The position numbers and the translations under genes are program-made. From positions 1-47,934 of the forward strand of contig CANRXB010000019.1 of the NCBI GenBank assembly GCA_947643715.1: a stretch of DNA of 47,934 nucleotides, in the 5' to 3' direction. Within the stretch, counting starts at the first letter, position 1, and each line of letters begins with the position of its first letter. Positions 26,965-35,656 of the stretch are shown piece after piece. The notes below the pieces were generated by a model. It worked only from the letters and a program-made list of their open reading frames with translations, was not told the DNA's origin and did no database searches. The DNA is from an uncultured bacterium (GTDB lineage Bacteria; Bacillota; Clostridia; Oscillospirales; Oscillospiraceae).

Positions 26965-27432
26965 TCACCTGCCGATCTCCAGCCCGCTGGAGATGACGGA
27001 TTTCAGTGTGTTGAACGCGGTGACGTTGGATGCGAACGCCCGGGTGGCGGCCATGGCGTCGGCGATCTCCTTCACCATGTCCACGTTGGGCATCTCGAGA
27101 TAGCCGTCCTCGTCCGCGTCCGGATGGGTGGGATCGTAGGCGATCTTCATGGGGGATTCGTCCTCCACGATCTGGGTGACGCGCACGCCGCCGCCGGTGG
27201 GGCTCGTCACGGTGTTGGGGATGAGGCCGTTGGCCGCCTTGGCCAGAGCGGCGCGGAAGGAGTCCCGGCCGCTCACCGCCTCGAACACCACCATCTTGCG
27301 GCGGTAAGCGCCCTCGCCGTTCTCTACGCGGGTGGTCTGGGAGTTGGTCACGTTCTCCGACACGATGTCCAGACGGAGCTGCTGAGCGGTGAGGCCCGAG
27401 CCGATGATGTTGATGGAATTCATGAAGCTCAT
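26965..27432 (-). CDS. flgC: FlgC, proximal rod protein
   Basis: The protein has 155 aa. It has the rod N-terminal motif (LTAQQLRLDIVSENVTNSQT) and the C-terminal helix (EMPNVDMVKEIADAMAATRA). It forms the proximal rod with FlgB and FlgF. GGAGG lies 10 nt before the ATG. It starts 18 bp after flgB. Confidence 0.96.
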   Translation of the reverse strand: MSFMNSINIIGSGLTAQQLRLDIVSENVTNSQTTRVENGEGAYRRKMVVFEAVSGRDSFRAALAKAANGLIPNTVTSPTGGGVRVTQIVEDESPMKIAYDPTHPDADEDGYLEMPNVDMVKEIADAMAATRAFASNVTAFNTLKSVISSGLEIGR

Positions 27433-27450
27433 GATCTATGTACCTCCGTC

Positions 27451-27840
27451 TTATTGTCCCTTGATGGCCATCCGAAGGATGGAGAAATGCTTGTTGACGG
27501 CGCTGTAGACGTATTGCTGCTGGTAGGCGTTGCGGATCATCTCCACCATCTGGTCGGTGACGTTCACGCCGTTGTCGTCCATGCGGGTCTGCTCCTGGGC
27601 CTCGAACACGGTGAGCTCGGAGCCATCGAGCACTTCACGCACGGCCTTCCCCGCGCCCTCGGGCCGGCTGGCGGCCTGCTCGAGCTGCGTGCGGATGCTG
27701 TCCTCGAACGTGACGACCTTGGCCTTGTACTCCGGGGTCTCGGCGTTGGCGATGTTGTCCAGGATGGCCGCCTGCTTGGTCCACAGGAACCCCATAGACT
27801 TTTCCATCAAGAGCATGGAATTGCTGGTCAAGAAATCCAC
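27451..27840 (-). CDS. flgB: FlgB, proximal rod protein; first gene of the flagellar operon
   Basis: The protein has 129 aa. The motif MLLMEKSMGFLWTKQAAILDNIANAETPEYK (in parts) is typical of FlgB, as is the late NGVNVTDQMVEMIRNAYQQQ. The start is the GTG at 27840, because GGAGGG lies 6 nt upstream; the TTG at 27846 touches the ribosome site. A promoter and leader hairpin lie just upstream, making this the head of the operon. Confidence 0.95.
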   Translation of the reverse strand: MDFLTSNSMLLMEKSMGFLWTKQAAILDNIANAETPEYKAKVVTFEDSIRTQLEQAASRPEGAGKAVREVLDGSELTVFEAQEQTRMDDNGVNVTDQMVEMIRNAYQQQYVYSAVNKHFSILRMAIKGQ

Positions 27841-27865
27841 ATCCAACCCTCCTAAGGATCTGCTG

Positions 27866-27888
27866 GCCGCAGAGCGTACTCCTGCGGC
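27866..27888 (-). other. Hairpin at the 5' end of the flagellar mRNA
   Basis: GCCGCAG (27866-27872) pairs with CTGCGGC (27882-27888) around a 9-nt loop. If transcription starts 7 nt after the proximal -10 box, the RNA begins almost exactly at this stem, 26 nt before the flgB ribosome region. A 5'-terminal hairpin could protect the 27-kb message from decay. Confidence 0.55.
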
Positions 27889-27895
27889 GACATAT

Positions 27896-27924
27896 ATTAT
27901 GAATCGATCTTACAAAAAATGCAA
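27896..27924 (-). promoter_or_regulatory. Proximal flgB promoter (vegetative type)
   Basis: On the minus strand there is TTGCAT (27919-27924), a 17-bp spacer, then CATAAT (27896-27901). The -10 matches 5 of 6 positions of the sigma-70/A consensus, the -35 only 3. Confidence 0.55.
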
Positions 27925-28080
27925 CCCCCGCAACTTGTCCAAAAACAGGAAATCATCGATCTGGCATGATATTGCAAAAGTCACGATCCTTTCGCCGGGA
28001 AAACAGGGACGATAGATCCATCTTCGCCGTTCTCCGGCCCCTTGGCCAACGCATGGCAAAGGGCATAGTTCAACTTCCTC

Positions 28081-28129
28081 AGTATACCACACTGCCCAGA
28101 AAAGCACAAGTACTTTCTTTGATGAAAGT
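28081..28129 (-). promoter_or_regulatory. Distal promoter for the flagellar operon with inverted repeat
   Basis: On the minus strand there is TTGTGC (28104-28109), a 17-bp spacer and TATACT (28081-28086), with an extended -10 (TGG). Directly upstream of the -35 is an inverted repeat ACTTTC-N6-GAAAGT (28112-28129), a possible activator or repressor site. The message would carry a leader of about 230 nt before flgB, in which I see no known riboswitch. Confidence 0.55.
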
Positions 28130-28264
28130 TTTGCCCGGATGTCGGCATGAAAGTGGGAAAGATCTGAAAAAACGCGGGATCTCCTTCCTTTTTCGTTCCG
28201 TTTTCTTCAGCGCCTCCAGAACTTCCAGCATATGGCATCACAAATAGGGATCGGATCGCACGTC

Positions 28265-28295
28265 ACAGGTCCCCAGCCAACGGCTGGGGACCTGT
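28265..28295. other. Perfect hairpin after the histidine kinase gene
   Basis: A 14-bp perfect stem (28265-28278 with 28282-28295) with a 3-nt loop lies 4 bp beyond the kinase stop codon. No T-run follows on either strand, so it is at best an atypical terminator. It separates the phosphorelay from the flagellar promoters. Confidence 0.6.
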
Positions 28296-28299
28296 CCAC

Positions 28300-30855
28300 T
28301 CACTCGATATATTTCGCCAGCAGCCGCATGACCTCCCGCACGTCGATCGGCTTGGCGATATGGGCGTTCATGCCACAATCCAGGCTGCGCCTGACGTCCT
28401 CGGCGAACGCGTCGGCGGTCATGGCGATGATGGGCAGGCCGTTGTCCTCCCGCTCCATGGCACGGATGACCTGCGTGGCCTCGTACCCCCCCATCACGGG
28501 CATCCTGATGTCCATGAGCACGGCGTCATAATATCCCACCGGGGAGTCCTGGAACATCTCGGCGCAGATCTGCCCGTTCTCCGCCCAGTCCAGCTCCAGC
28601 CCCTCCTCGCCCAGCAGCTCGGCGGCGATCTCCCAGTTGAGCTCGTTGTCCTCAGCCAGCAGGATGCGCCGGCCTGTGAGATCCCGGCCCTTCTCCATCA
28701 CCACCGGGGCCTCCTTCAGCTCCGGCGCCCCAGCGAACTGCCGCAGGGAGTTGAACAGGGTCGATTTGAACAGAGGCTTGGCGATGAAGCCGGTGATGCC
28801 CGCGTCCCGGGCGTCATGCTCGATCTCCGCCCAGTCGTAAGCAGAGATGAGCAGGATGGGGACGTCGCCCCCCATCTCCTGCCGGATGTGCCGGGCGGTG
28901 GCGATGCCGTCCATGTCGGGCAGCTTCCAGTCCAGCAGGATGATCTGGTAATCGTCCCCCCGCTTGTGCCTCTGGGCCACCATCGACACGGCGTGCGCGC
29001 CGTCCAGGGCCCACTCAGCGGTGATGCCGATGGAGGCCAGCGCCCTGACCGTGGTCTCGCAGAGCTGGCGGTCGTCGTCCACCACCAGCATGTTCCAGTT
29101 GGGCAGCACCATGTCCTCTTCCATCACCTGGGCCTTTTCCAGATCCAGCGTGATATTGAACTCCGCTCCCTTGCCCGGATGGCTCACCACGTCGATGGAG
29201 CCGCCCATGGCGTCCACGATGAACTTGGTGATGGCCATGCCCAGGCCGGTGCCCTCGGTGCGGTGGACCCGTGCGCTGTCCTCCCGGGCGAAGGAGTCGA
29301 AGATGTGCTTCTGGAACTCCGTAGACATACCGATGCCGTTGTCCTTCACCTGGACATGGATGCGCACATAGTCCTCCCCTTTAGGGGACTCCTCCTCATA
29401 CAGCGCCATGTGGATCTCCCCGCCCTCGGGGGTGAACTTGATGGCGTTGGACAGCAAGTTGAGCAGCACTTGGTTGAGCCGCACACTGTCGCACACTACG
29501 TTCTCGGTAGAGATGTCGTGGATGAACACGTCGAACTGCTGCCCCTTGGCTTTCACCTGGGGCTGGCAGATGCTGACGATGCCCTCCACCACCTCCTGCA
29601 AGGACACCTGATCCATGCTCAGGGTCATCTTGCCGCTCTCGATCTTGGACATGTCCAGCACGTCGTTGATGAGCCCCAGCAGGTGCTTGCTGGACATGGC
29701 GATCTTCTTCAGGCAGTTCTGCACCTGCCGGGTATCCTCGATGTTGGCGGTGGCGATGGCGGTCATACCCACGATGGCGTTCATCGGGGTGCGGATGTCG
29801 TGGCTCATGTTGGACAGGAACTCGCTCTTGGCCCGGTTGGCGTGCTCAGCCTCCCTGCGTGCCTCGTCCAGCTCCCGGAACTGCTTGCGGGTGATCTCGA
29901 AGTACTTCGCGAACACCAGCAGCAGCGCGGAGAGGACCATGACCACGCTGAGCACCGTCAGCCCGCCCCACTCCCGGATGAAATCGGTTATGGTCGTGTC
30001 GATGGAGCCATAGGGCATGAAGGTGAGCAGATACCACTCGGTATAGGGCAGATGGGTGCAGTACAGATGATACCGCTCGCCCCCCATGGTGAACTCATTG
30101 GAATAATCCTCGTCCTTCGCCATCGCGGCGGCGAGGTCTTGGAGGTACTGCTCCGGCGTCATGCCGTTCACGTCCTCATAGATGGCCCTGACCCGCTCGA
30201 AATAGCTGTGGCGGTAGGCGTCGGCGTTGCGGATGACGAAGGTCCCGTCCTGCCGGATGATGAAGGAATAGGCCCGCTCATTGTTCTCTTCCAGAGAGAG
30301 GTTGTCCTTGATATAAGAAACAGGCAGGCCGGCCACCAGCGCCACACAGGACCGCTCGCCGTCTGCGGGATGGGCGGTGGGCATCCCCAGCAGGATCACC
30401 TTCTCCCCCGCCGGATCGTCTGCCCTCGTCGCCACGGCCACCTTCTTGTCCCCCCCGCGCAGGGAGGCGAGGAAAGGGCCTGGATCGACCACCGTCAGCT
30501 CGTCGCCATAGATCACATCGAAGTCGCCGTCCGCGTCGTAGAACGCCAGATATCCAAAGTCCCGGGCCTCGGCGCTGTCCACGATCCCTCTCATGAGCTG
30601 CGCGTCGTCATGGATCCGTCCCGTCTCGATGGTGTCGGCCAGCGCCTCCAACTGGTCCAGGCGTAGGCCGATGACGGACTCGAAATGAGAAGATGTCTGC
30701 TGGCTCATCCTGGACATGTAGAGCGTCCCCACCTCGTTGATGGCCTCGGCGCTCCGGGTGCTCATATGGACCGCGAAAAAGGAGAATACGCATACGCAAA
30801 GCAGGGCCACCCCGATCAAGCTCGCGATCAGGAACTGGGTGGTCTTGTTCTTCAT
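28300..30855 (-). CDS. CACHE-type hybrid sensor histidine kinase with two receiver domains
   Basis: The protein has 851 aa from ATG 30855, chosen because AGGAAGG lies upstream and because it makes an ATGA overlap with the HPt gene. Membrane helices at 7-29 and 298-316 enclose a ~265-residue extracellular double-CACHE-like sensor. HisKA follows with His352 ([13 protein letters not shown]), then HATPase_c ([15 protein letters not shown]), receiver 1 (Asp642 in [11 protein letters not shown]) and receiver 2 (Asp782 in [11 protein letters not shown]). The ligand is unknown. The stand-alone HPt next door suggests a multistep relay. Confidence 0.94.
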   Translation of the reverse strand: MKNKTTQFLIASLIGVALLCVCVFSFFAVHMSTRSAEAINEVGTLYMSRMSQQTSSHFESVIGLRLDQLEALADTIETGRIHDDAQLMRGIVDSAEARDFGYLAFYDADGDFDVIYGDELTVVDPGPFLASLRGGDKKVAVATRADDPAGEKVILLGMPTAHPADGERSCVALVAGLPVSYIKDNLSLEENNERAYSFIIRQDGTFVIRNADAYRHSYFERVRAIYEDVNGMTPEQYLQDLAAAMAKDEDYSNEFTMGGERYHLYCTHLPYTEWYLLTFMPYGSIDTTITDFIREWGGLTVLSVVMVLSALLLVFAKYFEITRKQFRELDEARREAEHANRAKSEFLSNMSHDIRTPMNAIVGMTAIATANIEDTRQVQNCLKKIAMSSKHLLGLINDVLDMSKIESGKMTLSMDQVSLQEVVEGIVSICQPQVKAKGQQFDVFIHDISTENVVCDSVRLNQVLLNLLSNAIKFTPEGGEIHMALYEEESPKGEDYVRIHVQVKDNGIGMSTEFQKHIFDSFAREDSARVHRTEGTGLGMAITKFIVDAMGGSIDVVSHPGKGAEFNITLDLEKAQVMEEDMVLPNWNMLVVDDDRQLCETTVRALASIGITAEWALDGAHAVSMVAQRHKRGDDYQIILLDWKLPDMDGIATARHIRQEMGGDVPILLISAYDWAEIEHDARDAGITGFIAKPLFKSTLFNSLRQFAGAPELKEAPVVMEKGRDLTGRRILLAEDNELNWEIAAELLGEEGLELDWAENGQICAEMFQDSPVGYYDAVLMDIRMPVMGGYEATQVIRAMEREDNGLPIIAMTADAFAEDVRRSLDCGMNAHIAKPIDVREVMRLLAKYIE

Positions 30856-31220
30856 CCTGCAGCACCTTCCTGGAACGCCTGGATGGCCTGGATGACGCGC
30901 CGGTAATCCTCCTCCACCTGCCCGATCAGCTCTTCCTCGCCCGGCTGGGGGGGGGCGCCGTCCCGCAGCGCCTCGGTGAGCCGCTCGCTGGACGCCAGCA
31001 GCGGCCCGAAAGCCAGGTTCGCACACACGCCCTTGATGGTATGGGCCGCACGGAACGCCTCCCCCCGGTCCCCCGACTCCAGTGAGCGGCGCAGCAGGTC
31101 GAAGCTGCCGTCGCCGGGGAACTTCAGCACGAACTTCTGCACCAGCCGCTCGCTGCGCAGCCGGCCCATCACCTCGTCATAATCGCCGCCCATGGCGGCG
31201 TAGCATTCTTTCAGCGTCAT
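30852..31220 (-). CDS. HPt phosphotransfer protein
   Basis: The protein has 122 aa. His60 in [14 protein letters not shown] is the phospho-acceptor of an HPt domain; the rest is helical. It overlaps the hybrid kinase by 4 bp and follows the HD-GYP/GGDEF gene by 14 bp. The likely role is to carry phosphate from the kinase's receiver domain to the receiver of the HD-GYP/GGDEF protein. That route is inferred from gene order. Confidence 0.92.
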   Translation of the reverse strand: MTLKECYAAMGGDYDEVMGRLRSERLVQKFVLKFPGDGSFDLLRRSLESGDRGEAFRAAHTIKGVCANLAFGPLLASSERLTEALRDGAPPQPGEEELIGQVEEDYRRVIQAIQAFQEGAAG

Positions 31221-31234
31221 GTCCGCTCCTCCTC

Positions 31235-33442
31235 TTACCGTGTCTGGCTGGCAGCGCTCTCCCCGTCGATGGGAGACACCGCCGAGATGACCTCGTCCAT
31301 GGGGACGGCCTCTTTTCGATAATAGCTGTAATGGCCCTTACCGTTGTTCTTCACCACATAGAGCGCCTGGTCCGCACAGCGGAACAGCGCGTCATAATCG
31401 AGCCCCACCGATGCAGCCGCAGCCACGCCCATGCTCACGGAGATGGCGAATTCCTCGTAACTGCCGCCGGCCAGCCGGCCGTAGATCCCGTCGATGATGG
31501 GCTCCAGATCCCCCTTGTACTCCAGGAAGATGAGGAACTCGTCCCCGCCCACCCGGGCGGCGATGTCCCCGCCCCGGATGCTGCGCCGCATCCGCTCGGC
31601 GATGAACTTCAGCACCTGATCGCCGAACATATGGCCATATGTATCGTTGGCGGACTTGAAATAGTCCAGGTCCAGGATGGCCAGGGCATAATCGCTCTCG
31701 GGCCGGTCCTCCAGCCGCTCTATGATCCGTTTCTTGGCATAAGCGTGGTTGAGCAGCCCCGTGAGGGCGTCGTGGGACGCCTGGCGCTCCAAGTTCTCCA
31801 GTTGGAGGCGGGAGCAGTGGATATCCAGCGCCTTACCGATACAGCCGGTGTAGCGGGGCGGCTCCTCGGAGGACCACGAGGCCCGGGCGATGATCTGGTG
31901 CCACCGCTCCTCCCCGTTCACCCGCAGCTTGCACTCGTACTGCACCACCGGGTTGCCCGGGGTGGTGCTGTGCAGGGCGTCGGCCAGCTCGGCCTGTTCG
32001 GTGGCGCCGATGATGGCCTGGGCCTGAACGTCCTGATAAGGGTCCATGAGGGTCTCGGGCAGGCCCAGCTTCTCCGACCCCCAGGTGCTCAGCACCAGCG
32101 AGGGCGGAGTGACGGTGTATTCGAATTGGATCTCCTCGGTGAGCGAGGCGAAGAAGCTGTACTTCATGCGCTCGTGCTCCAGAAGCTCCAGGGTGCGCTC
32201 GGAAGCGGTGAGCTCCTCGTGCTTGTGCAGCTCCCTGGCGATGTTCTGCATCTCCCGATGGCTCTGGCGCAGCCCGTCGTCGTGGCTGAGCTCCTCGGGG
32301 ATGGCCGGGGCGCTGTCCCGCAGGCACTCCAGCACCAGGGGATTGAACTCGCCGCACTCCCCCCGGAGGATCATATCCACCGCCTGCTCATGGGTGAAGG
32401 CGGGCTTGTATACCCGCTCGCTGGTGAGCGCGTCGTACACGTCGGCCAGCGCCACCATCTGGGCCGAGATGGGGATCTCGTCGCCCTTGAGCCCGTCCGG
32501 ATAGCCCCGGCCGTCCCACCGCTCATGGTGCCAGCGGCAGATCTCATAGGCGGCCTTCATCAGCGGCTCGTCCTGATAGGCGGGCAGGTCCTTGAGCATC
32601 TCCGCCCCGATCTTGGAGTGGTCCTTCATGATGGCGAACTCTTCCTCGGTGAAACGCCCCGGCTTGTTGAGGATCTCCTCGGGGATCGCGATCTTCCCCA
32701 CGTCGTGCAGGGCGGAGGCGGTGCTGATGACGGAGATGTCCGTCTGGCTCAGGTGGTAGCGGTCCGTCTTCTGGACGAGGGTCTTGAGCAGCAGCTCCGT
32801 CAGGGTGTGTACATGGCGCACATGGAGGCCGCTCTCGCCGTTGCGGAACTCCACGATATGGCTGAGTATGTCGATCATCAGGCTGCTGCGCCGTTCCTTC
32901 TCGTAGATCTGCTCGGCCACCAGCGCGGTGAGCTTCTTCTGCTTGGCATACAGCAGGATCGTGTTCACCACCCGGCGGTGGACGATGAGCGCGTCGAAAG
33001 GCCGGCTGATGAAATCGGTGATGCCCATCTCGAAGGCCCGCTCGATGTGGGTGGAGCCCCGCTCCGCCGAGATCATGATGACAGGGATATCGTCGATCCA
33101 GTGATACCGGTTCATCATGGTGAGCACGCCGAACCCGTCCATCTCCGGCATGACGATGTCCAACAGCACCAGCGAGATGTCCGTACTGTGCTTTTGCAGC
33201 ATGGACACGGCCTCATTGCCGTTCTCCGCCTCGAGGATGTCGTATTCGTTCCCCAACATATCTGCAAGGATGGCCCGGTTCATCTCCGAGTCGTCCACGA
33301 TCAGGACCCTTTGTTTGTCAGCGATCCTCTCCAAAGCATCCATCTCCTTCTCGTTCTTTTTGAACGCCGCCCCCAGCGCCGGATCGATCCCGATGCCGGA
33401 CGGGGCCGGGCCGCGGCTCGGCCCATATGCTTCGATATCCAT
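31235..33442 (-). CDS. REC-HD-GYP-PAS-like-GGDEF response regulator (c-di-GMP enzyme)
   Basis: The protein has 735 aa. Residues 45-160 are a receiver (Asp95 in LLDIVMPEMDG). Residues 185-370 are an HD-GYP phosphodiesterase with HD at 246-247, HHE at 305-307 and GYP at 313-315. About 430-560 looks PAS-like. The C-terminal GGDEF cyclase has an intact GGDEF at 632-636 and an RGGD inhibitory site five residues before it. Both making and breaking c-di-GMP is therefore possible. A -10 box lies only 9 nt before this ATG, so a later start such as ATG 33343 is possible. Confidence 0.92.
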   Translation of the reverse strand: MDIEAYGPSRGPAPSGIGIDPALGAAFKKNEKEMDALERIADKQRVLIVDDSEMNRAILADMLGNEYDILEAENGNEAVSMLQKHSTDISLVLLDIVMPEMDGFGVLTMMNRYHWIDDIPVIMISAERGSTHIERAFEMGITDFISRPFDALIVHRRVVNTILLYAKQKKLTALVAEQIYEKERRSSLMIDILSHIVEFRNGESGLHVRHVHTLTELLLKTLVQKTDRYHLSQTDISVISTASALHDVGKIAIPEEILNKPGRFTEEEFAIMKDHSKIGAEMLKDLPAYQDEPLMKAAYEICRWHHERWDGRGYPDGLKGDEIPISAQMVALADVYDALTSERVYKPAFTHEQAVDMILRGECGEFNPLVLECLRDSAPAIPEELSHDDGLRQSHREMQNIARELHKHEELTASERTLELLEHERMKYSFFASLTEEIQFEYTVTPPSLVLSTWGSEKLGLPETLMDPYQDVQAQAIIGATEQAELADALHSTTPGNPVVQYECKLRVNGEERWHQIIARASWSSEEPPRYTGCIGKALDIHCSRLQLENLERQASHDALTGLLNHAYAKKRIIERLEDRPESDYALAILDLDYFKSANDTYGHMFGDQVLKFIAERMRRSIRGGDIAARVGGDEFLIFLEYKGDLEPIIDGIYGRLAGGSYEEFAISVSMGVAAAASVGLDYDALFRCADQALYVVKNNGKGHYSYYRKEAVPMDEVISAVSPIDGESAASQTR

Positions 33443-33451
33443 ACGTTTTCT

Positions 33452-33481
33452 AGTATACCACAAACACCGGGAGAAAAACAA
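33452..33481 (-). promoter_or_regulatory. Promoter of the phosphorelay operon
   Basis: On the minus strand there is TTGTTT (33476-33481), an 18-bp spacer and TATACT (33452-33457) with an extended -10 TGG. The 11-mer TGTGGTATACT is identical to that in the distal flagellar promoter at 28081. The predicted RNA would be nearly leaderless at ATG 33442. Confidence 0.55.
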
Positions 33482-33623
33482 GCAGGAATTCCAAGATCCC
33501 GCGCGCTTGCGTAAGTTTCGTATCATTTTGCGAATATCCTGTCAAGCGGCCGCCTCCAGATACCACATATGGCCTGGCCACCGGCCGCCTGGTCCCCCGG
33601 CCCGCGCCCCCTTCTTTTGGGAC

Positions 33624-33652
33624 TGTTCGATCGGGCGCGGATCTGGTATAAT
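33624..33652 (+). promoter_or_regulatory. Extended -10 promoter for the MoxR operon
   Basis: A perfect TATAAT at 33647-33652 is preceded by TGG (extended -10). The -35 region is poor, which extended -10 promoters tolerate. It lies 61 bp before the MoxR start. Confidence 0.6.
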
Positions 33653-33713
33653 GCTCCCATACTGTCATCGTGGCCCCGCCGCCAGAGAGACATATCTAAG
33701 GAAGTGACGCGCG

Positions 33714-34652
33714 ATGTGCGACAACCAGTTGGCCGCCCAGGTGGTACGCGAAGTGAAGAAGGCCGTGGTCGGCAAGGACGACGTGGTGGTCAAGACCCTG
33801 CTGGCGGTGCTGGCCCGCGGCCATGTCTTGCTGGAGGACATCCCCGGCGTAGGCAAGACCACCATGGCCATCGCCTTTTCCAAGGCCCTCGGCCTGAGCT
33901 ATAACCGGGTGCAGTTCACCCCCGACGTGATGCCCTCCGACCTGACGGGCTTCTCCCTCTACGACAAGTCCACCGGGCAGATGGAGTACCAGAGCGGGGC
34001 GCTGCTGTGCAACCTGTTCCTGGCCGACGAGCTCAACCGGGCCTCCAGCCGCACCCAGTCCGCCCTGCTGGAAGCCATGGAGGAGGGCCGCGTGACGGTG
34101 GACGGGGTCTCCCGTCCCGTCCCCGACCCCTTCCTGGTCATCGCCACGCAGAACCCCGCCGGGGCCTCCGGCACCCAGCTCCTCCCCGACTCCCAGCTCG
34201 ACCGGTTCGCCCTGCGCCTGACCATGGGCTACCCCTCCCCCGCCGACGAGCTGGAGCTGCTCCAGCGCAAGCTCCGGGGCGGCTCCATGGACCCGGTGGC
34301 CCAGGCCGTCGATCGGGACGAGCTCGCCCGGCTACGGGAGCTGGTGGACCGGGTGTTCGTGGACGACGCGGTGCTGGACTATATCCTCCGCCTGGTGCGC
34401 GCCACCCGCAGCCACCCCCAGTCGGCCCAGGGGGCCAGCCCCCGGGCGGCCATCTCGGTGGCCGGTCTGGCAAGGGCCTGCGCTTTCCTGCGCGGGCGGG
34501 ACTATGTAGTGCCGGAGGACGTGGAGTACGTCTGGGTGGACGCCATCGCCCACCGGCTGGTCCCCGCCGCCGGGTCGCCGCCGGGCGCGCAGCGGTCCAT
34601 GGACATCGCCGCGCAGGCGCTCTCCAGCGTGCGCCCGCCCCGCCTGCGGTGA
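33714..34652 (+). CDS. MoxR family AAA+ ATPase
   Basis: The protein has 312 aa. Walker A is GVGKTT (45-50) and Walker B is LFLADELNRA (101-110). The MoxR hallmark PSDLTGFSLYD follows Walker A, and NPAGASGTQLLPDSQLDRF is the sensor/arginine region. MoxR ATPases act as chaperones for VWA or DUF58 partners. AAGGAAG is the ribosome site. It heads a three-gene operon with DUF58 and transglutaminase genes, a common set of unsettled envelope role. Confidence 0.95.
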   Translation: MCDNQLAAQVVREVKKAVVGKDDVVVKTLLAVLARGHVLLEDIPGVGKTTMAIAFSKALGLSYNRVQFTPDVMPSDLTGFSLYDKSTGQMEYQSGALLCNLFLADELNRASSRTQSALLEAMEEGRVTVDGVSRPVPDPFLVIATQNPAGASGTQLLPDSQLDRFALRLTMGYPSPADELELLQRKLRGGSMDPVAQAVDRDELARLRELVDRVFVDDAVLDYILRLVRATRSHPQSAQGASPRAAISVAGLARACAFLRGRDYVVPEDVEYVWVDAIAHRLVPAAGSPPGAQRSMDIAAQALSSVRPPRLR

Positions 34653-34657
34653 CCGCC

Positions 34658-35656
34658 ATGGCACACCGCCGCCTCGCGTACCTCCTCGCGCTCGCCGGAG
34701 CGCTGCTGTTCCAGATCTTCAACGAGAACTACCTGGCCCATTTCCTGCTGGCTTTGTGCGCCGCGCTGCCCATCCTGTCCCTGGCGCTGTCCCTGCCGGG
34801 GATGCTGGGCTGCCGCTTGGCGCTGTCCGCCGACCCTGCCGCTCTGGACCGGGGCTCCAAGGGCCGCTGGCTGGTGTGCGTAGAGCCGCCCAACGCCCTG
34901 CCCCTGTCCCAGCTCACCATCCGTCTCGTCGGGGAGGACCTGCTCACCGGGCAGCGGGAGCACCGCCGCCTCGTCTTGTCCGGCGTCGCCCGCCGCCGGC
35001 CGGTGGGGCTGGAAGCGTCCACCCTCCACTGCGGCCTGTTGGAGCTGCGGGTGCGCAGGGCCAAGGTCTGCGACTACCTGGGGCTTTTCTCCCTCCCCGT
35101 CCCCCGCCCCCGGCCCGCCCATATGCTGTGCCTGCCCATCCCCGCCGAGGTGGAGCTGCCCGTCCTTCCAGAGGAGGGCACCTCTCTCCCCGGCTCCACC
35201 GGCGCGGCCCGGCTGGGACCTGGGGACGACTACGACCTGCGGGCCTACCGCCCCGGCGACCCCATGCGGTCGGTACACTGGAAGCTCTCCTCCAAGTGGG
35301 ACGAGCTCATCGTTCGGGAACAGGTCCGGGCCGCTGCCCCCATGCCCCTGCTGGCCCTGGACCGCTTCGGCCCGCCGGAGGCCCTGGACCGGCTGCTGGA
35401 CCGGCTGTTGGGGTTGAGCCGGGCCCTTTTGGACCGCCGTCGGCCCCACGCCGTCCTGTGGCTGGACAGGACCGGGATGCCCCAGCTCCGCACCGTGTCC
35501 GACGAGCGGCAGCTCACGGACTGCCTGTGGGCGTTGATGGACGCCCCCGCCCCCCTGCGCGGCCCCTCCCTGGAGGACCGTCCGGAGCTGCTGCGCGGCC
35601 CGGACGGCCCGGTGTTCCCCATCTATGTCGCCCTGGAAGGAGGCGCCCATGACTGA
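34658..35656 (+). CDS. DUF58 domain protein
   Basis: The protein has 332 aa from ATG 34658; a GTG at 34649 overlapping the MoxR stop (GTGA) is an alternative. Two N-terminal membrane helices (residues 5-45) precede a soluble part with the DUF58 signature (LRAYRPGDPMRSVHWKLSSK) near residues 195-215. The C-terminus is VWA-like. It lies between MoxR and the transglutaminase, overlapping the latter by 8 bp. Confidence 0.92.
   Translation: MAHRRLAYLLALAGALLFQIFNENYLAHFLLALCAALPILSLALSLPGMLGCRLALSADPAALDRGSKGRWLVCVEPPNALPLSQLTIRLVGEDLLTGQREHRRLVLSGVARRRPVGLEASTLHCGLLELRVRRAKVCDYLGLFSLPVPRPRPAHMLCLPIPAEVELPVLPEEGTSLPGSTGAARLGPGDDYDLRAYRPGDPMRSVHWKLSSKWDELIVREQVRAAAPMPLLALDRFGPPEALDRLLDRLLGLSRALLDRRRPHAVLWLDRTGMPQLRTVSDERQLTDCLWALMDAPAPLRGPSLEDRPELLRGPDGPVFPIYVALEGGAHD

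Noticed and set aside
27841-28080. c-di-GMP riboswitch in the flgB leader
   Set aside because: I looked for the conserved class I and II core sequences and did not find them, although some hairpins exist.
27981-28241. 86-residue minus-strand frame upstream of flgB
   Set aside because: No recognisable family or ribosome site, and it spans the distal promoter.
28265-28295. Standard intrinsic terminator after the kinase gene
   Set aside because: The stem is perfect but no U-run follows on either strand, so it is listed only as a hairpin.
28360-30666. 768-residue plus-strand open frame opposite the hybrid kinase
   Set aside because: No domain or plausible composition; it is a shadow of the kinase gene.
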